From Pedobacter chinensis (GTDB taxonomy: Bacteria; Bacteroidota; Bacteroidia; Sphingobacteriales; Sphingobacteriaceae): 64,000 nucleotides of DNA. Position 1 is the first letter of the stretch. Each line of letters opens with the position of its first letter. This document shows positions 1-14,459 of the stretch, piece by piece. The DNA is taken from assembly GCF_003339865.1 (NCBI RefSeq), contig NZ_QPKV01000001.1, positions 186,001 through 250,000 of the forward strand. The letters are read 5' to 3'. The notes under the pieces are model-generated. The model worked only from the letters and a program-made list of their open reading frames with translations. It had not been told where the DNA came from and searched no databases. A program made the position numbers and the translations under genes.

Positions 1-171
1 GAGGTTAATATTCCTGTAAATACAAAAGCCGACGTTTATTTTCCAGGTGAATCAAAACAGGCCATTACTGATAAACTGAACCCAGGAATGAATACTTTAA
101 GTTTTGAAAATGGGAAAGCAAAAGTTACTATAGGTTCAGGACATTATAAATTTTTATGCACTAATGAGTAG
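1..171 (+). CDS. C-terminal end of a GH78-type alpha-L-rhamnosidase (partial)
   Basis: The window opens inside a reading frame that runs 56 codons to a TAG stop. The residues resemble the C-terminal beta-sandwich of bacterial alpha-L-rhamnosidases (Bac_rhamnosid_C): an opening IPVNTKADVYFP stretch (domains of this type read like iPvNttAtVylP) and a closing GSGHYKF. The catalytic domain lies outside the window, so the family call rests only on this tail. The last 8 bases overlap the start of the next glycosidase, which places it in the same operon as the GH43-like and GH2 genes. A GH78 enzyme here would fit the GH106 rhamnosidase found further on. Confidence 0.55.
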   Translation, partial: EVNIPVNTKADVYFPGESKQAITDKLNPGMNTLSFENGKAKVTIGSGHYKFLCTNE

Positions 172-1276
172 AATGAAGATTATCCTATTTCTGATTTTTA
201 TCGTGTCCGGAGTGCAGGCGCAAACTGCTAACCCGGTTTCTGCAAAAACGATGGAAGAGATTTATCAGGAAGTGAAAACACCATATAAGTATGGCTTGGT
301 GATGGTTCCAGAAGATAATCAGCATAAAATGGATTGTCCGACCGTTTTTCGTAAAGGGAAATTTTGGTATATGACTTACCTGATATTTAGCGGACGTGGT
401 TATGAAACCTGGCTGGCCAAAAGTAAAGATTTATTGCATTGGGAAAACCTAGGTAAAATTATGTCGTTTGGTGATGCCGGCCATTGGGATGACAACCAAA
501 AAGCAGGCTACAATGCTTTGCAAAACACAGCATGGGGTGGAAATTATGCCTTAAATAAATTCGATGGCAAATACTGGATGTCATATTTTGGAGGCAAAGA
601 AAAAGGTTATGAAGTGGAACCATTATCAATAGGAATGGCTTATACTCAAAAACATCCATCAATTGTGCAGGAATGGAGCCGGTTAGATCAACCTGTTTTA
701 ACTTCTGCAGATGCTGATGTGCGCTGGTGGGAAAATAGAAATAAGCTTTTTAAAAGCACAGTAATTGAGGATAAACAAAAATTAACAGGACATCCGTTTG
801 TAATGTATTATAATGCTGTTGGAGATTCTTTAGCCAACAATAAAAAAACACGCTGGTACGAGCGAATTGGCATGGCTGTTTCTGATGATATGGTACATTG
901 GCAGCGTTTCAATGAAAATCCTGTGGTTCATCATCCTGTTGGTATTACGGGAGATGCAGTTATTCAAAAAATAAACGGAACCTGGGTAATGTTCTACTTC
1001 GGTGCATTTTGGCAAGATAGAAAAGGTGCTTTCAATCGGTTTGCTGCCTCAAATGATTTAGTAAACTGGACAGATTGGACAGGCAATAACCTGGTTGAGT
1101 CATCAGAAAAATATGATGAATTGTATGCTCATAAATCTTTCGTATTGAAATACAAAGGAGTGGTTTACCACTTTTATTGTGCAGTAAATAAACAAGATCA
1201 ACGCGGAATTGCCGTAGCTACTTCGAAAGATTTAGGTAAAAGCCAATTGAATTTTGTAAGCGAAACCGATAAATAA
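164..1276 (+). CDS. Exported GH43-like five-bladed beta-propeller glycosidase
   Basis: A 370-residue protein with a signal peptide (residues 1-20, ending GVQAQ). The mature part has the alternating blade pattern of GH43/GH32/GH130 propellers. An Asp followed by CPTVFRKGKFWYM around residue 57 is the usual first-blade acid. Repeated WLAKSKDLLHWENLG and MAVSDDMVHWQRF blocks are typical sugar-hydrolase propeller strands. The exact family and substrate cannot be read from sequence alone; an exo-acting arabinosidase, xylosidase or galactosidase role is inferred from neighbours. It overlaps the GH78 tail by 8 bases and is followed after 1 base by a GH2 gene, so co-transcription is very likely. A second ATG nine bases downstream (173) is an equally good start. 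Confidence 0.7.
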   Translation: MSRMKIILFLIFIVSGVQAQTANPVSAKTMEEIYQEVKTPYKYGLVMVPEDNQHKMDCPTVFRKGKFWYMTYLIFSGRGYETWLAKSKDLLHWENLGKIMSFGDAGHWDDNQKAGYNALQNTAWGGNYALNKFDGKYWMSYFGGKEKGYEVEPLSIGMAYTQKHPSIVQEWSRLDQPVLTSADADVRWWENRNKLFKSTVIEDKQKLTGHPFVMYYNAVGDSLANNKKTRWYERIGMAVSDDMVHWQRFNENPVVHHPVGITGDAVIQKINGTWVMFYFGAFWQDRKGAFNRFAASNDLVNWTDWTGNNLVESSEKYDELYAHKSFVLKYKGVVYHFYCAVNKQDQRGIAVATSKDLGKSQLNFVSETDK

Positions 1277-1277
1277 T

Positions 1278-7240
<5,963 letters not shown>

Positions 7241-7261
7241 ACATGACTGGTATAAACGACT

Positions 7262-7338
7262 CGTCATCGCGAAGCTGGGATTGAGCGAGCTGAAGCAATC
7301 TATTAGTTAATGAGATTGCTTCGTACCTCGCAATGACG
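7262..7338. repeat. Intergenic REP-like palindrome
   Basis: An imperfect inverted repeat between the GH2 gene and the first solute-binding-protein-like gene: left end CGTCATCGCGAAG, centre GAAGCAATCT-AGATTGCTTCG, right end CTCGCAATGACG. It is the clearest copy of the repeat family in this window and serves as the reference for the copies inside coding sequence. It could fold as mRNA and act as a processing or attenuation site. Confidence 0.85.
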
Positions 7339-7370
7339 GCAAAGTTTAGAAAATAAAAAAAGGAAATTAA

Positions 7371-8531
7371 GTGGAGAAGACAATTAATTTAAAAGGAATA
7401 ACCTGGAATCACAGTCGTGGGCTGTTGCCGATGGTGGCAACAGCACAGCGATTTTCTGAATTACACCCAAATGTTCACATCACTTGGGAAAAAAGAAGTT
7501 TGCAGCAATTTGCCGATTTTTCGATTCAGGAATTGGCAGAGCAATTTGATTTATTGGTTATTGACCATCCCTGGGCTGGTTTTGCAGCAAAAACAAAATC
7601 AATTTTGCCTTTAGATTTTTACCTTTCTGATGAATATTTGAAAGACCAGAAAGAAAACTCCGTTGGTCAATCTTACGAAAGTTATTTTTATGATGAACAT
7701 TTATGGGCTTTGCCAATTGATGCAGCAACACCTGTAGCCGCATCCAGACCAGACTTATTAATCGAAAAAGGACTGCAATTGCCCAAATCTTTCGAAGATT
7801 TATTAGCCCTTGCCAATAAAGGATTGGTTGCTTTTGCAGGAATTCCGATTGACGTTTTAATGAATTTTTATACGCTTTGCTGCTCTTTAGGCGAAGACCC
7901 TTGTCAAAATGATGAGAAAGTTGTTTCCACAGAAACTGGCGTTAAAGCTTTGAAAATGTATTGTGAATTGGCGTCCGGAATGGATAAGGCGAACTTCAAC
8001 AGAAACCCGATTCAGGTTTACGAGGCGATGACTTTAACCGATGAGATTGCTTACTGTCCTTTCGCTTATGGTTATTCAAATTACTCGAGAAATGGTTACG
8101 CCCGCAAAATACTTCATTTCCACGACATGATTTCACTTAATGGTAAAACAAATTTGAGAAGTACTTTAGGGGGAACTGGTTTGGCCATTTCTGCTAAATG
8201 TGAGGAGCTTGATATGGCGGCAGAATACGTAAAATTTGTAGGTTCTCCAATTTGTCAATCCACATTGTTTTTTGAAAGCGGTGGACAACCAGGGCATTTA
8301 GCTGCATGGAAAAATGAAGAAGTAAACCGTCAAAGTCAGAATTATTTTTTGAATACTTTACCCGCTTTGCAAAGAGCTTTTCTTCGCCCGCGTTACCACG
8401 GTTCGATGTATTTTCAGGATCATGCAGGCGATGTTATTCGGGATTATTTAATGAACGGCGGCAATGAAACTCAGGTTTTATCGGCTATAAATGAATTATA
8501 TCAGAAATCTAAAAGCTTAGTGTTATCATGA
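7371..8531 (+). CDS. Solute-binding-protein-fold protein without signal peptide (SBP1)
   Basis: A 386-residue protein resembling family 1 extracellular solute-binding proteins of sugar ABC transporters (SBP_bac_1): N-terminal TWNHSRGLLPMVATAQRFSE, a middle PIDAATPVAASRPDLL hinge region and a GGTGLAIS motif. It starts with GTG preceded by AAGGAAATTAA. There is no signal peptide or lipobox and the N-terminus is polar, so it should stay in the cytosol. No ABC sugar permease or ATPase lies nearby. Its stop overlaps the next start (ATGA) with a CaiB/BaiF CoA-transferase, implying coupled synthesis. The role is unknown; I infer that it binds a substrate for, or forms a complex with, the CoA-transferase. 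A transporter component is unlikely without export. Confidence 0.8.
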   Translation: MEKTINLKGITWNHSRGLLPMVATAQRFSELHPNVHITWEKRSLQQFADFSIQELAEQFDLLVIDHPWAGFAAKTKSILPLDFYLSDEYLKDQKENSVGQSYESYFYDEHLWALPIDAATPVAASRPDLLIEKGLQLPKSFEDLLALANKGLVAFAGIPIDVLMNFYTLCCSLGEDPCQNDEKVVSTETGVKALKMYCELASGMDKANFNRNPIQVYEAMTLTDEIAYCPFAYGYSNYSRNGYARKILHFHDMISLNGKTNLRSTLGGTGLAISAKCEELDMAAEYVKFVGSPICQSTLFFESGGQPGHLAAWKNEEVNRQSQNYFLNTLPALQRAFLRPRYHGSMYFQDHAGDVIRDYLMNGGNETQVLSAINELYQKSKSLVLS

Positions 8532-9688
8532 ACAGACCATTAGAGGGACTTTTAGTTTTAGAGTTTTGCCAGTTTTTGGCAGGACCATCTGCTGGCTTAA
8601 AACTGGCAGATTTAGGCGCTCGTGTAATCAAAATCGAACGGCCAAATACAGGCGATGCTTGTCGCCAGTTATCCATTAAAAACCTTTTCGTTGATGAGGA
8701 TAGCCTGCTCTTTCATACCATTAACCGTAATAAAGAAAGTTATACTGCCGATTTGAAAAATCCAGAGGATTTGAAAAGGTTGAAGAAATTAATCAGCAAA
8801 GCTGATGTAATGACACATAATTTCCGCCCGGGTGTAATGGAGAAGATCGGGTTAGATTATGCAAACGTTCAGAACATCAATCCTAAAATAGTGTACGGCG
8901 TAGTTACAGGTTATGGTAGTGAGGGGCCATGGAAAAATAAACCTGGCCAGGATTTACTGGTACAAGCGGTTTCAGGATTAACATTTTTATCAGGTGTAGA
9001 TATTGATGGGCCAGTTCCATTCGGGCTTTCTGTTTCCGATATTATGTGCGGGAACCACCTGGTACAAGGAATTATGGCCGCTTTGATCAAAAGAGCAAAA
9101 ACCAATAAAAGTGTATTGGTTGAAGTAAGTTTACTCGAATCGATTCTTGATGTACAATTCGAAGTATTGACTACATATCTTAATGACGGTGGAAAATTAC
9201 CCGATAGAAGCGGAGCAAAAGGTAGCGCACATGCTTATTTGAGTGCACCTTATGGCATGTATGAAACCAAAGATGGTTATATCGCCATGGCAATGGGTAA
9301 TCTGCCCAACATTTGTTCAATCATTAATTGTGACATTGCTGATTTATATGTAGAAGCGGGTTCTGCGTTCGAAAATCGGGATCAATTGATTGTTCGCCTG
9401 TCTGAAACATTTAAAAGAGAAAATACCAAAACCTGGGTTAACCTTTTAGAAGATCGTGGAATCTGGTGTGCTGAAGTGTTGAACTATCAAACCGCTACAA
9501 CGCTGGATGCGTATAAGATTCTCGATATCGAACAGAATCTGGATTTAGGTGGTGGTAAACAAATAAAAACGACCGTAAGCCCGATTCGATTGGATAATGA
9601 AAAGTTATTTGCTGCAAGGCCAGCACCAAAACTGGGTTTAAATACACCAGATATTAATAAAGAGTTTGAATTAGAAATCCATACATAA
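8528..9688 (+). CDS. CaiB/BaiF family CoA-transferase (copy 1)
   Basis: A 386-residue class III CoA-transferase. Family marks are the N-terminal [45 protein letters not shown] and GYGSEGPW. The catalytic aspartate expected to carry the acyl anhydride is Asp171 in SVSDIMCGNH. These enzymes move CoA between carboxylic acids (formyl-CoA/oxalate, carnitine, mesaconyl-CoA). The acid used here is unknown. It overlaps SBP1 by 4 bases. It is a paralogue of the gene at 9943, from which a repeat-filled gap separates it. In a sugar-degradation locus a CoA-transferase is unexpected and suggests that a sugar-derived acid is activated with CoA. Confidence 0.9.
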   Translation: MNRPLEGLLVLEFCQFLAGPSAGLKLADLGARVIKIERPNTGDACRQLSIKNLFVDEDSLLFHTINRNKESYTADLKNPEDLKRLKKLISKADVMTHNFRPGVMEKIGLDYANVQNINPKIVYGVVTGYGSEGPWKNKPGQDLLVQAVSGLTFLSGVDIDGPVPFGLSVSDIMCGNHLVQGIMAALIKRAKTNKSVLVEVSLLESILDVQFEVLTTYLNDGGKLPDRSGAKGSAHAYLSAPYGMYETKDGYIAMAMGNLPNICSIINCDIADLYVEAGSAFENRDQLIVRLSETFKRENTKTWVNLLEDRGIWCAEVLNYQTATTLDAYKILDIEQNLDLGGGKQIKTTVSPIRLDNEKLFAARPAPKLGLNTPDINKEFELEIHT

Positions 9689-9692
9689 ACAG

Positions 9693-9911
9693 TTGTCATT
9701 CTGAACGTAGTGAAGAATCTCATGCCATGGAAAATTGCAACAGAATATACCACAGAACCAGATTAGGTGGGATGGATTATGGTAATGCTAATCCGTTGAA
9801 GATCTTCGTTGCACTCAGAATGACAAAAGGAAATAAAATAAATTGAGCCTGTCCATTACCTTGAATTCATTTCAGGGTAATGATGGCAAAAAGATGCTGA
9901 AATGAATTCAG
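9693..9911. repeat. Repeat-filled gap between the two CoA-transferase genes
   Basis: Two palindromic elements fill the gap. The first (9693-9825) runs from TTGTCATTCTGAACG, through GTGAAGAATCT and a diverged middle, to GATCTTCG and CACTCAGAATGACAA. The second (9862-9911) pairs TGAATTCATTTCAG with CTGAAATGAATTCA. I see no gene here. Either element could form an RNA hairpin between the two halves of the operon. Confidence 0.7.
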
Positions 9912-9942
9912 TATGCCAAGGTTTGTAAGAAAAAATAAAATT

Positions 9943-11106
9943 ATGCTACCGCTTGAAGATTATTTAGTTATTGATTTTAGCCAGTTTCTTTCGGGGCCAT
10001 CGGCAAGTTTACGCCTTGCCGATCTGGGTGCCCGTGTAATCAAAATTGAACGTTTAGGGGTGGGCGATATTTGCCGTACACTTTATACTTCAAACCTGAT
10101 CATGAATGGCGAATCATCGGTTTTTCATGCCATCAATAGAAATAAAGAAAGTTTTGAAGTCGATTTAAAAAAAGAAGAATATTGCGAAATGGTCCGCGAA
10201 CTGCTTAAAAAAGCAGATGTAATGATCCATAATTTTCGTCCGGGTGTAATGGAACGTTTAGGCTTTGATTATCCATCTGTAGCAGCGCTAAATTCTAAAA
10301 TCGTTTATGGCGAAATTTCAGGTTACGGAACGGAGGGCGAATGGAAAAACAAACCTGGTCAGGATTTGCTTTTACAATCTGTTACCGGCCTGACTTCATT
10401 AACCGGCAATGCTGATAGTGGCCCTGTCGCAATGGGTTTATCCATTGTGGATATGTTGGCGGGTGCGCATTTAGCACAAGGACTTTTAGCCTGCTTATAT
10501 CGTAAAGCGATAAAAAATGAGGGCGGATTTGTGCAGATAAGCATGATGGAATCGGCTTACGATTTCCAGTTTGAAACCATCACCACTTTTATGAATGATG
10601 GCGGATGTTTACCTGAACGCTCGCAAAAGAACAATGCAAACGCATATTTAGGTGCTCCGTATGGTATTTATCAAACAGAAAACGGATATTTAGCCCTGGC
10701 AATGGGTTCAATTCCTCAGCTTGGTAATTTACTTGGCTGCGAGAAACTGGAAGATTATATTGAACTAAGCGAAGCTTTCGATAAGCGGGATGAGATCAAA
10801 ACAATTTTGGCTGAACATCTTTTATCAGCAACTACGGAAAAGTGGCTTTCTATTTTGGAACCAGCCGATATTTGGTGTGCCGATGTTTTGAACTGGAATG
10901 CATTGATGGCTCACGATGGTTTCAAGGTGCTGAAGATGATCCAGAAAGTGGAAATGGTTGATGGTTACAAATATGAGACTACCAGATGCCCGATTCGTAT
11001 TGATGGAGAATTGCTTACTTCATCGAAAGGTTCGCCAAAATTAGGACAGGATAATGAAAAAATTATCAAAGAATTTATAACACAGAACACGATTGCAAAT
11101 GCATAA
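9943..11106 (+). CDS. CaiB/BaiF family CoA-transferase (copy 2)
   Basis: A 387-residue class III CoA-transferase, clearly paralogous to the gene at 8528 over its whole length ([47 protein letters not shown]). The expected catalytic aspartate is the one in [11 protein letters not shown] (residue 170 from this start). I chose ATG 9943 because [11 protein letters not shown] then aligns with the start of copy 1; an in-frame ATG 30 bases upstream exists. Class III enzymes usually act as interlocked dimers, so two paralogues in one operon may form a heterodimer or act on two acids. The 3' end overlaps the second solute-binding-protein-like gene by 8 bases, so gene order mirrors the first pair: SBP1-CaiB1, CaiB2-SBP2. 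Confidence 0.9.
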   Translation: MLPLEDYLVIDFSQFLSGPSASLRLADLGARVIKIERLGVGDICRTLYTSNLIMNGESSVFHAINRNKESFEVDLKKEEYCEMVRELLKKADVMIHNFRPGVMERLGFDYPSVAALNSKIVYGEISGYGTEGEWKNKPGQDLLLQSVTGLTSLTGNADSGPVAMGLSIVDMLAGAHLAQGLLACLYRKAIKNEGGFVQISMMESAYDFQFETITTFMNDGGCLPERSQKNNANAYLGAPYGIYQTENGYLALAMGSIPQLGNLLGCEKLEDYIELSEAFDKRDEIKTILAEHLLSATTEKWLSILEPADIWCADVLNWNALMAHDGFKVLKMIQKVEMVDGYKYETTRCPIRIDGELLTSSKGSPKLGQDNEKIIKEFITQNTIANA

Positions 11107-12337
11107 CCAAATAAAAACCTTCAAAATAGCCGTTCGCAAATTTGCCCCGTTTGAATCTGCCATGCAGAAATTCTGGGATAAATATTGTGCGTTTTCGGGC
11201 TGTACATTAAAGTTGGAAATGGTGGTAATGGATTTGCATGAACTTTACAGTGCAGCCATCACTCAAAAAGGTTTGGCTAATGGCGATTTCGATATCGCTC
11301 ACATTAGCACTGATTGGGTTTTGGAGGGACATTCCAACCAGGATTTCGAGATTTTAAACCCTTACATCAATAAAAACAAACCCGAAGATTTTCCGAAAGG
11401 ATGGAGCAAATCGCTTTTAGGCTTACAACGATTTGGCTGGGAAATAGTGGGTTTTCCATTTCACGATGGCCCAGAATGTTTTATCTACAGGAAAGATTTA
11501 TTTGAAAGCGAAACCGAAAAAGCCAACTATTTAGCTCAATTCGGTAAGCCTTTAGAAGTACCAAAAACCTGGGAAGATTTCCATCAGACAGCGCAGTTTT
11601 TTAATCGCCCGGCTAATAACCTTTATGGTAGTATTTTCGCTTGCTATCCTGATGGCCACAACACGGTTTTTGATTTTTGTTTGCAATTATGGACGAGAGG
11701 AGGAACATTGGTTGATAAAAACGGGTTCATCCAAATCAATACACCAGCTGCGGTTGATGGATTGAATTTTTACCGCACAATTGTAAACGATCAAACTGCA
11801 GTTCATCCAAAATCCGCTGAATTTGAATCTGTAGCGGCAGGAATTGCCTTTTCACAAGGAGAAGCGGCGATGATGATCAATTGGTTTGGCTTTGCCGCCA
11901 TGTGCGAAGTGGATGCAAATTCTAAGGTAAAAGGTAAAATCGATGTGGAATTACTGCCATCAGCTGTAAATGAAAAATCAGCTTCTTTAAATGTTTATTG
12001 GCTTTATACCATCGCTAAGGGCAGCAAAAATAAAACCATTGCATACGATTTTCTTCGCTTTGCATTAGCTGAAGAGCAGGATAAACAGCTCACTCTGGAA
12101 GGTGGAATTGGTTGCAGGCTTTCAACCTGGAAAGATGAGGGAATCAATGAAATCATTCCCTACTACTTTAAATTAGCGCAATTGCACGAGGTGGCGAATA
12201 CGTTGCCTCAAAAACAAAATTGGGCAGCAATTGCTGCGATAATTGATAAAATGGTTTTGCAGGCGATTAATACAAATGTGTCAACTGAAGAGTTAATTCG
12301 AATTGCACAAAACCAGATTAATGAAATTGACAAATGA
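11099..12337 (+). CDS. Solute-binding-protein-fold protein without signal peptide (SBP2)
   Basis: A 412-residue protein with sugar-ABC-type solute-binding features: [15 protein letters not shown], a [18 protein letters not shown] hinge, [19 protein letters not shown] and [20 protein letters not shown], all common in family 1 binding proteins. No signal peptide or lipobox is present; the N-terminus [15 protein letters not shown] is charged. ATG 11099 overlaps the CoA-transferase stop by 8 bases; a TTG six bases earlier is possible. The stop overlaps the Gfo/Idh/MocA start as ATGA. SBP1 and SBP2 are only distantly alike, so they may bind different ligands. Function is unknown; a cytosolic substrate-binding or scaffold role with the CoA-transferases is inferred from coupling. 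Confidence 0.8.
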   Translation: MHNQIKTFKIAVRKFAPFESAMQKFWDKYCAFSGCTLKLEMVVMDLHELYSAAITQKGLANGDFDIAHISTDWVLEGHSNQDFEILNPYINKNKPEDFPKGWSKSLLGLQRFGWEIVGFPFHDGPECFIYRKDLFESETEKANYLAQFGKPLEVPKTWEDFHQTAQFFNRPANNLYGSIFACYPDGHNTVFDFCLQLWTRGGTLVDKNGFIQINTPAAVDGLNFYRTIVNDQTAVHPKSAEFESVAAGIAFSQGEAAMMINWFGFAAMCEVDANSKVKGKIDVELLPSAVNEKSASLNVYWLYTIAKGSKNKTIAYDFLRFALAEEQDKQLTLEGGIGCRLSTWKDEGINEIIPYYFKLAQLHEVANTLPQKQNWAAIAAIIDKMVLQAINTNVSTEELIRIAQNQINEIDK

Positions 12338-13437
12338 GTATCGATATTAAATATAAGCCAGCATTACCTCAAACCAGGCAGCCCATCATCATCATTGGTG
12401 CCGGTGGAATTGTAGCTGATGCGCATCTTCCTGCTTACAAAATCGCAGGTTTTGAAGTTCATGGGATTGTGAACCGGACCAAAGAACGTGCACAAAAACT
12501 GGCCGTTGATTTTGGAATTCCAAATGTTTATAACTCAGTGGCCGAAGCTGTAAAGCTTGCGCCAGAACATGTGGTTTACGATTTAACCATCATGCCTGAG
12601 CAATACATTGAAACCTTAAAGCAGTTGCCCGATGGAAGTGCAGTTCTGATCCAAAAACCAATGGGCGATGATTTTGCGCAAGCCAATGAAATTCTCGAAT
12701 TGTGCAGAGCGAAAAATTTAAAGGCAGCCATAAACTTTCAGCTGCGTTTTGCACCTTTCGTAAGTGCAGCAAAATATATGATTGATCAAGGTTTGATTGG
12801 CGAGTTATACGATATGGAAATTCGGGTCACGATTAAAACACCCTGGGAGATTTTTCCCCATGTCATTATCCATCCGAGGCTCGAAATTCAATATCACAGC
12901 ATTCATTATGTAGATTTAATTCGTTCGTTTTTAGGTAATCCTCAAAGTGTTTTAGCAAAAACCTTAAAACACCCTGCCAAGAGTTTATCGTCTTCCCGTT
13001 CTACAATTTTACTGGATTACGGCGATACCATGCATGCAGTAATTAATACCAATCATGACCATGATTTCGGGTCGAAGCACCAGGAAAGTTATATTAAGTG
13101 GGAGGGAACGAAAGGATCAATTGTAGCTAAAATAGGTTTATTGATGGATTATCCGCATGGTGTTCCTGATGTTTTTGAATACTGCATTGTAGAAGATGGG
13201 AAATCTCCGGAATGGCAAACCATAAAACTGGATGGCTCCTGGTTTCCTGAAGCTTTTATTGGAACAATGGCCAATTTAATGCGGTATAATGAAGGATCAA
13301 CAGCTGTCTTGCATACAAGTGTAGAAGATGTGATTCAAACCATGGCTGCTGTAGAAAGCGCCTATAAATCGAGTGATATTGGAGGAGTAAAGGTTAGGTC
13401 ACAAATAGATAAATCGTCATTGCGAGGCAGGGAATGA
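12334..13437 (+). CDS. Gfo/Idh/MocA family NAD(P)-dependent oxidoreductase
   Basis: A 367-residue cytosolic oxidoreductase. The N-terminal Rossmann fold starts with IIIIGAGGIVADAHLPAY (dinucleotide-binding glycine motif, residues about 19-36). The family EKP motif appears as QKPMGDD, keeping the lysine. The C-terminal sheet domain carries IQYHSIHYVDLIRSFLG with likely active-site histidines. Members oxidise or reduce sugars, inositols or sugar acids with NAD(P). It is translationally coupled (ATGA) to SBP2. The final seven residues (361-367, SSLRGRE) and the stop codon lie inside a REP-like palindrome starting at 13415, so the natural end of the protein seems replaced or extended by repeat DNA. 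Confidence 0.88.
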   Translation: MSIDIKYKPALPQTRQPIIIIGAGGIVADAHLPAYKIAGFEVHGIVNRTKERAQKLAVDFGIPNVYNSVAEAVKLAPEHVVYDLTIMPEQYIETLKQLPDGSAVLIQKPMGDDFAQANEILELCRAKNLKAAINFQLRFAPFVSAAKYMIDQGLIGELYDMEIRVTIKTPWEIFPHVIIHPRLEIQYHSIHYVDLIRSFLGNPQSVLAKTLKHPAKSLSSSRSTILLDYGDTMHAVINTNHDHDFGSKHQESYIKWEGTKGSIVAKIGLLMDYPHGVPDVFEYCIVEDGKSPEWQTIKLDGSWFPEAFIGTMANLMRYNEGSTAVLHTSVEDVIQTMAAVESAYKSSDIGGVKVRSQIDKSSLRGRE

Positions 13438-13482
13438 GCGAGCCGAAGCAATCTGTTTTAAAAGACAGATTGCTTTATTTCG
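13415..13482. repeat. REP-like palindrome overlapping the Gfo/Idh/MocA stop codon
   Basis: Begins CGTCATTGCGAGG, continues GAGCGAGCCGAAGCAATCTG and returns as CAGATTGCTTT, with a degraded right end. The first 23 bases are coding and supply the stop codon of the oxidoreductase. The copy may also fold at the 3' end of that message. Confidence 0.75.
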
Positions 13483-13840
13483 ATGAAAAATATAAAATTA
13501 TGAGGGGAATTCCCCTCTTAAGGGTGCCTGTAAGGCGGGGTGGTTCTTTTAGTGATGTCTTAGCCAGACGGGTTTTTTTCATTTGACCGCAAAAGACCTG
13601 CGAAGCAAGCTTGAGCACAAGTGAAAAAATAATAACTAGTGAAAACACAAAACTCCCGGCTTAAAATTTTTCTTTTGAAGTTTCTGCTTAGGCTTGAAAC
13701 TGCACCCTGAAAAATTTGTTAGGCCGGATTTTAGTAAAACGAAGATGTAGTAAGTAGGCCAAGTTGGGTGCACATGCAAAATTTATAAATATGATCCATG
13801 ATTTTTAATCTTGGTAAACTAAAAAAATAAAAATATTAAA
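13483..13840. other. Non-coding gap before the MaoC gene
   Basis: About 360 bases with no plausible gene. They contain a palindrome GAGGGGAATTCCCCTC (13502-13517) with a G-rich tail, which looks like another dispersed intergenic element. An AT-rich leader follows, ending in AAAAAAATAAAAATATTAAA immediately before the MaoC start. A promoter for the MaoC gene probably lies here, but I cannot point to a convincing box. Confidence 0.5.
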
Positions 13841-14284
13841 ATGTATTTCAAATCAACATTTTTTGAAGATTATCAATTACAGGATAAACGTGTAACCTTG
13901 GGTCGCACGATTACAGAAACCGATTTCGTTGTTCACGCTGGTCATACAGGTGATTTCTTTCCACATCACATGGATGCAGAGTGGTGTGCAACCCAACCTT
14001 TTAAGCAAAGAATCGCTCATGGAACCATGATTTTCAGCATCGGTATCGGTTTAACCGCATCTGAAATTAATCCTGAAGCAATGTCAAAAGGTTATGATAA
14101 ACTGCGTTTTGTAAAACCTGTTTTCATTGGCGATACCATTCACTCTGAAGTGACTATATCTGAAAAAGGAGAGAGTAAAAGACCAGAATACGGAACTGTA
14201 ACCGAACATGTAGAAATCATTAACCAACGTGGAGAAATCGTACTCGTTTGCGATCATCTTCTTGTAGTTAAAAAAGTTCATTAG
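13841..14284 (+). CDS. MaoC-like hot-dog (R)-hydratase
   Basis: A 147-residue single hot-dog domain protein. The hydratase 2 motif is present as [11 protein letters not shown] (residues 35-45): Asp38 and His43 match the catalytic Asp/His pair of (R)-specific enoyl-CoA hydratases and mesaconyl-CoA hydratases. IAHGTM follows at the usual distance, then a [15 protein letters not shown] strand typical of the fold. MaoC proteins hydrate or dehydrate acyl-CoA thioesters, so its place after two CoA-transferases fits a route in which a CoA ester is made and then hydrated or dehydrated. The substrate is unknown. A repeat-rich gap of 400 bases precedes it, so it may have its own promoter; the symporter gene follows. 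Confidence 0.88.
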   Translation: MYFKSTFFEDYQLQDKRVTLGRTITETDFVVHAGHTGDFFPHHMDAEWCATQPFKQRIAHGTMIFSIGIGLTASEINPEAMSKGYDKLRFVKPVFIGDTIHSEVTISEKGESKRPEYGTVTEHVEIINQRGEIVLVCDHLLVVKKVH

Positions 14285-14391
14285 TTCATTTGCCCACTCG
14301 TTCATTAGTCAAAATGCCTAATGCAATCGCAGCCTAATAAACTTAATGACCAGTGACCAATGAACTAATGATTACCAATGAGCCAATGACT

Positions 14392-14442
14392 GATGAACCA
14401 TTGAACCAAATGAACCATTGAACCAAATGAACCATTGAACCA
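14392..14442. repeat. Three tandem 17-bp repeats upstream of the sugar symporter
   Basis: The unit ATGAACCATTGAACCAA occurs three times without a change, ending 17 bases before the symporter ATG. Looser related words (AATGAACTAATG, CAATGAGCCAATGAC) extend upstream to about 14285. The units contain ATG and TGA but no sustained frame. They lie where a leader or promoter should be. Confidence 0.75.
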
Positions 14443-14459
14443 AATAAAAACCAAATATA

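Noticed and set aside
9487..9753. Minus-strand gene of 88 codons
   Set aside because: Lies over the end of the CoA-transferase gene and an intergenic palindrome; no independent support.
7371..12337. ABC sugar uptake system based on two solute-binding proteins
   Set aside because: Neither protein has a signal peptide or lipobox, and no sugar permease or ATPase genes are present; the ABC permease at 48156 is of the MacB type.
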